8,256 nt of DNA from an uncultured Acidobacteriota bacterium (GTDB lineage: Bacteria; Acidobacteriota; Terriglobia; Bryobacterales; Bryobacteraceae). Where the stretch lies: positions 1-8,256 of the forward strand of contig CALFYN010000763.1 in assembly GCA_937952345.1 (NCBI GenBank), given 5' to 3'. The position numbers and the translations under genes were made by a program. Shown piece by piece: positions 5,519 to 8,256 of this stretch; position 1 is the stretch's first letter, and each line of letters opens with the position of its first letter. Under the pieces are notes generated by a model. That model searched no databases. It was not told where the DNA came from and worked only from the letters and a program-made list of their open reading frames with translations.

Positions 5519-6936
5519 GGTTGCTGGTGCTGGCTGGTGTTTCGGCGATGTTGTGGGGGCAGCAACGGCCGGTGGTTTCGGCGCGGCGGATCCTCACCGA
5601 GGCGGAGGAGAATTACTGCACGTGCGCGATGCCGAGTCTCGATGCCGAGGCACTGGTGCGCGTGGACAGGCGCGGGGCATTGGAGCAATCCACGGATCAA
5701 TTCCGGATTGCGGCGTATTTCCTGCCTTCGGATAAGATTCGCGTGGACCGGAAGGCGGAGAATTGGCGGATTGAATTGAATAATGGCGCGGAGATGGCGC
5801 AATTCGGGGCGGGGAATTATCATTACCGGGCGAAGGCTCCGCAGGTGTGGACGGAGGCGCTCCGGCCGGACGAGTTTCCGGGGACGCACTGGCTGATCTA
5901 TGACGCACTGACGGCCGGGGCGCGCAATATCCGGCTGAAGGGAGAAGAGACGCTGCGGGTGGATGGAAAGCCTGTAGCCTGCTATGTGATCGAGTTCGAC
6001 CGGGACTTGCGGTATCGGAGCGGGACGATCGCGGGGAAGACGACGGTGTGGATCGGCAAGCGGGAGAAGTATGTATTTAAGGAGATTTCGAGCCGCGGGC
6101 CGATGCCGGCGGGAGATCCGGGGGATGGGCGGATTGACCGGTTGTCGAGCGTGCGGACGGTGACGCTGACGCGGTTGAATGTTGCGGCGCCGCCGGCGGA
6201 GTCGATGTTTGACATCGATGCGGTGGCGCGGAATTTGCCGAGGGAGCCGGAGGCGGCGGTGATGACGGTGCGGCCTGGGGATGTGGTTTCCGATACCCCT
6301 GCCGTTGCGCCGCCGGGTGATTCGAAGGCGAGGCGGATTCTGGCGGAGGTCGCCACGGCGTACAACGCGCTGCGGAGTTATCAGGGGCGGCACGTGGCTG
6401 TGTATGCGGCAAGCGGAGCGCAAGGGCGCACAACGGTGCGGATGCCGATGGAGGTGACGTATCTGCGGCCGGGGAAGTGGCGGATCGCATTTGCGCAGAC
6501 GGGCGACGTATGGATTCAGGACCGGGCGGAGACGGATGGATTCTGGCAATTCTGGCCGTCGCGGAATTTGTATTGGCGGAGTACTTTCCGGCAGTTTTTG
6601 CGGCCTGGCGAGATGTTGTATGAGGATCTGGCGGACCGGGTGGTTGCGGCCCGGGTGTTGCCGGAGGAGACGGTTATGGTTGGGGGGCGGGCGGTGCGGT
6701 GCACTGTGGTGGAAGCGCGCTATGACGGGGCGTTGCATACGTTGCAGCATGAGACGGTGTACACGAGCGGGGGGACATACAAGTTGTGGATCGATATGGG
6801 GCGGAAGTTAGTGGTGCGATGGCAGAACGGGTTGGTGACGGAGAGCCTGGAGAAGGTGGAGTTGAACCCGGCGGTGGGGGAAGGGGAATTTGTGTTTCAG
6901 GCTCCGGCGGGGGCTAAGGAGTACAAGCCGTTTTGA
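5515..6936 (+). CDS. Exported two-domain LolA-like protein (internal duplication)
   Basis: This is a 473-residue protein. MRLLVLAGVSAMLWG is a signal peptide. Domain 1 (about 22-245) starts with ARRILTEAEENYCTC and contains ETLRVDGKPVACYVIEF (145-161), TTVWIGKREKYVFKEISS and a closing SVRTVTLTRLNV. Domain 2 (about 268-473) starts with ARRILAEVATAYNAL and contains ETVMVGGRAVRCTVVEARY (Cys396), KLWIDMGRKLVVRW and the closing FVFQAPAGAKEY. The two halves therefore repeat the same order of motifs, and the preceding gene carries a third copy. Similar proteins are annotated as outer-membrane lipoprotein-sorting or LolA-like. I see no lipobox Cys, so a periplasmic soluble form is likelier than a lipoprotein. 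The ATGA overlap with the upstream gene (5515-5518) and the strong GGAGGG site point to coupled translation. The real ligand is unknown. Confidence 0.8.
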   Translation: MRLLVLAGVSAMLWGQQRPVVSARRILTEAEENYCTCAMPSLDAEALVRVDRRGALEQSTDQFRIAAYFLPSDKIRVDRKAENWRIELNNGAEMAQFGAGNYHYRAKAPQVWTEALRPDEFPGTHWLIYDALTAGARNIRLKGEETLRVDGKPVACYVIEFDRDLRYRSGTIAGKTTVWIGKREKYVFKEISSRGPMPAGDPGDGRIDRLSSVRTVTLTRLNVAAPPAESMFDIDAVARNLPREPEAAVMTVRPGDVVSDTPAVAPPGDSKARRILAEVATAYNALRSYQGRHVAVYAASGAQGRTTVRMPMEVTYLRPGKWRIAFAQTGDVWIQDRAETDGFWQFWPSRNLYWRSTFRQFLRPGEMLYEDLADRVVAARVLPEETVMVGGRAVRCTVVEARYDGALHTLQHETVYTSGGTYKLWIDMGRKLVVRWQNGLVTESLEKVELNPAVGEGEFVFQAPAGAKEYKPF

Positions 6937-7027
6937 GGGGTTCCTACGCGGCTGTGTGAGGCCGGTAGCGGGGGATGCGGATTTGATTGGCTCGCTTCCT
7001 GGTTTGCGCGATGTCGTAGATCGATGA
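6937..7027. other. Convergent intergenic region with a weak hairpin
   Basis: The plus-strand cluster and the minus-strand operon converge here, with stop codons 91 nt apart. CTAC-G-CGGC (6944-6952) pairs with GCCGGTAG (6961-6968) as an 8-bp stem with one bulged G and an 8-nt loop. Neither strand has a T-run after it, so it is at best a non-canonical bidirectional end signal. Confidence 0.35.
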
Positions 7028-7624
7028 CTAGGGTAGATTCTTCTCGGCTTTCTCAACGTCACGCAGGAGTTGCTTGACGGAACGATCAATTGCATCCGGT
7101 ACGGCGGTCTTGAGTTTGCCGCCCGAACTATCCTGAGTCGTCGCCCAGATCACGACGCCGTCGGCGTCCACGAGTCGCAGGATCACAGATGCGTTCGCCG
7201 CCGTTTCGGATGAGTATAGAGATTCTCCGCTGCCGCCCACTGCCGCACCGATGGCCGCGCGAGCGCTGCCGGGGGATACGCTAGCAGCGCCCGCGGCGAC
7301 TCCGAAATCCGCGGACTCTCCCTCCGCACGAACCTTGCGGTTGAAGCGCTCCATGACCGCTCCCTTGAGAGTAGCATCAGCCTTGTCGCATCTTTCGAGT
7401 ACGGAGAAGCGCTTCGAAGCATACAGTCCCGCGATGGCCATCTCCCGAGCCGCATCCACGGTGCGCGTCTCCCCGGTGAGCTTATCGACACATATCTTCT
7501 TCACCTTAGCGAGTGTTGTACTCTCCGACGACTCAGTTTCCTTGGCCTTAGCAGACTGGTATTCCGGCGATGGAGTTGACAACGCAGCGAAGAGTAGAAA
7601 AATGATGCCGCTAGCCATGGACAT
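7028..7624 (-). CDS. Exported protein with CsgG-like features, function unknown
   Basis: This is a 198-residue protein starting MSMASGIIFLLFAALS, a signal peptide without a clear lipobox. The mature part has KICVDKLTGE (43-52), then AREMAIAGLYASKRFSVLERCDKADATLKG (59-88 region), a small-residue-rich segment FGVAAGAASVSPGSARAAIGAAVGG (about 107-131), VILRLVDADGVVIWATTQDS (147-166 region) and a C-terminal helix VKQLLRDVEKAEKN. The sequence of a strand, a helix, 'RFSVLER' and later 'LRLVDADG.VIWA' resembles CsgG-like or LpoB-like envelope proteins that assemble at the outer membrane. This is a shape resemblance, not a firm family call. The start at 7624 is chosen because GGAGGAGG lies 9 nt upstream and the signal peptide begins there; a start at 7681 would overlap the upstream gene by 71 nt and add a non-signal basic segment. 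With 7624 the overlap is 14 nt, suggesting coupling. Confidence 0.7.
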   Translation of the reverse strand: MSMASGIIFLLFAALSTPSPEYQSAKAKETESSESTTLAKVKKICVDKLTGETRTVDAAREMAIAGLYASKRFSVLERCDKADATLKGAVMERFNRKVRAEGESADFGVAAGAASVSPGSARAAIGAAVGGSGESLYSSETAANASVILRLVDADGVVIWATTQDSSGGKLKTAVPDAIDRSVKQLLRDVEKAEKNLP

Positions 7625-8069
7625 GCTTTCGCGCCTCCTCCGACTCGTATTCACATTTGCGACCGCTTCGAGCTTCGACAATCGTTATGACGGATTTTGG
7701 TGTCCCCTTGGGTAGCTCCAAGACAACGCCCTGCGGTTTGTCCTCCGCATCTTTATAGCCGAGAGTGAGGAAGTGTTTCCGCTTTTTGGAGAACAAGGCC
7801 CAGACCGTAATGGCCAGCGCGACGCCCAGGCGTCTGCCCGCTTTTTGGCCGTACTCAATGGATGTGATGTTCTCGTAGACGATTTCAAAATTGCCTTTAT
7901 TTGAGAAAAAGCGAAGAGCCTTCGAATCGGAGGTGTCCAGTTGACCTTCGGTGGCCTCCGGGAGGCCGGAAACAGTGCCACCGACGTACATGACCTCTTT
8001 GCCACGCACAGCAGCAAACAGTGCCGCTGGTGAGGCGATGCCCGCGGCAATCCATTGTCGTCTCGTCAT
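7611..8069 (-). CDS. Small exported protein of unknown function, tandem paralog of the upstream gene
   Basis: This 152-residue protein starts MTRRQWIAAGIASPAALFAA, an RR-containing signal peptide that could use Tat, although the motif is short. The mature part reads EVMYVGGTVSGLPEATEGQL, then ALRFFSNKGNFEIVYENITSIEYGQKAGRR (51-80), a hydrophobic LGVALAITVWALF (81-93), SKKRKHFLTLGY (94-105), GVVLELPKGTPKSVITIVEARSGRK (114-138) and an acidic-basic tail. The order 'L.F......f.I.Y..I..IEYG', then basic strand, 'l.....G......E.r.G' is like a split bacterial PH/GRAM-type domain with a hydrophobic loop. I infer that fold and do not recognise a named family. The start has AAGGGA 8 nt upstream, inside the preceding gene. 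It lies 3 nt after a paralog and overlaps the CsgG-like gene. Confidence 0.75.
   Translation of the reverse strand: MTRRQWIAAGIASPAALFAAVRGKEVMYVGGTVSGLPEATEGQLDTSDSKALRFFSNKGNFEIVYENITSIEYGQKAGRRLGVALAITVWALFSKKRKHFLTLGYKDAEDKPQGVVLELPKGTPKSVITIVEARSGRKCEYESEEARKHVHG
7634..7641 (-). promoter_or_regulatory. Ribosome binding site that sets the CsgG-like gene start
   Basis: GGAGGAGG on the minus strand lies 9 nt before the ATG at 7624-7622, inside the 3' end of the upstream gene. It is the strongest such site in the right-hand operon and favours the shorter, signal-peptide-first start over 7681. Confidence 0.7.
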
Positions 8070-8072
8070 ATG

Positions 8073-8256
8073 CTATTTCCCTTCGTAGTGTTTTTGGGCT
8101 TCTTCGGACTCGAACTCTATCTGCTTGCCGGATTTGGATTCCAGGATTGACGCCACGTCGCGCACCCGACCTTTTGCGATCTCGAAGACGGCACCCTGCT
8201 TAACACCTTTGTCGTCGGTATAGGCAATCGAGAGGAAGTGTTTCCGCTTCTTTGAG
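8073..8256 (-). CDS. Partial paralog of the 7611-8069 protein, C-terminal 60 residues
   Basis: The open frame enters from the right edge and ends at TAG (8075-8073). It has no start in the window. The 60 visible residues begin SKKRKHFLSIAYTDDKGVK and end SEEAQKHYEGK. By hand alignment with the C-terminus of the next gene, 30 of 59 positions are identical, including the first eight residues (SKKRKHFL) and the SEEA.KH tail. It is thus a tandem duplicate separated by only 3 nt. It is one of at least two successive copies in the operon; its N-terminal half lies outside the window. Truncation is by the window edge, not by a mutation that can be seen. Confidence 0.85.
   Translation of the reverse strand, partial: SKKRKHFLSIAYTDDKGVKQGAVFEIAKGRVRDVASILESKSGKQIEFESEEAQKHYEGK
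8078..8084 (-). promoter_or_regulatory. Ribosome binding site of the 152-residue paralog
   Basis: GAAGGGA on the minus strand overlaps the last codons of the upstream copy and lies 8 nt before the ATG at 8069. With the 3-nt gap between the two genes, it supports one polycistronic mRNA. Confidence 0.6.

Noticed and set aside
5221..6750. Long minus-strand Arg/Pro/His-rich open frame opposite the two-domain gene
   Set aside because: The composition is typical of antisense shadow frames in GC-rich DNA. The plus strand has a signal peptide, duplicated domains and a good ribosome binding site.

Overview
The window is GC-rich bacterial chromosome; sampled lines run near two-thirds G+C in the middle. 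It most resembles soil Acidobacteria of the Solibacter/Bryobacter type. The reasons are a secreted collagen-like protein that opens with a 'TPCRIVDTR ... NITVVP ... LTVWP ... IIDINGYF' module, duplicated secreted proteins with a LolA-like look, and a small secreted family carrying 'IEYGQKAGRR ... SKKRKHFLTLGY'. This assignment is pattern memory, not a search result. No RNA gene, CRISPR array, insertion sequence or phage gene was seen.

Layout. (1) Positions 1-203 hold no supported gene, but do hold a candidate terminator (61-99) and a second hairpin (128-165). (2) 204-1702, minus: a secreted collagen-like protein with a 75-nt tandem repeat array. One frameshift near 1475-1490 breaks its N-terminal module. 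Its leader has a good sigma-70-like promoter and a strong A/T hairpin just before the ribosome binding site. (3) 1844-4483, minus: an 879-residue secreted clan-A-like glycoside hydrolase with a beta-sandwich domain inserted inside its barrel. (4) 4522-6936, plus: a compact cluster of a three-helix membrane protein and two secreted proteins that together carry three copies of one LolA-like domain. The last two genes overlap by ATGA. (5) 6937-7027: a short convergent intergenic region. (6) 7028-8256, minus: an operon of a partial gene cut by the window edge, a full tandem paralog of it, and a CsgG-like secreted protein, packed with a 3-nt gap and a 14-nt overlap.

Almost every product is predicted to be exported or membrane-bound, so the window is a cell-envelope and secretion neighbourhood. 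Nothing ties the three blocks into one pathway. The glycoside hydrolase and the plus-strand cluster are divergent, with start codons under 40 nt apart. From 1844 to 6936 the plus strand is G-rich whichever strand is coding, and the bias is much weaker in the right-hand operon. The parts least explained by known families are the tandem-paralog operon at the right edge and the triplicated LolA-like domains.
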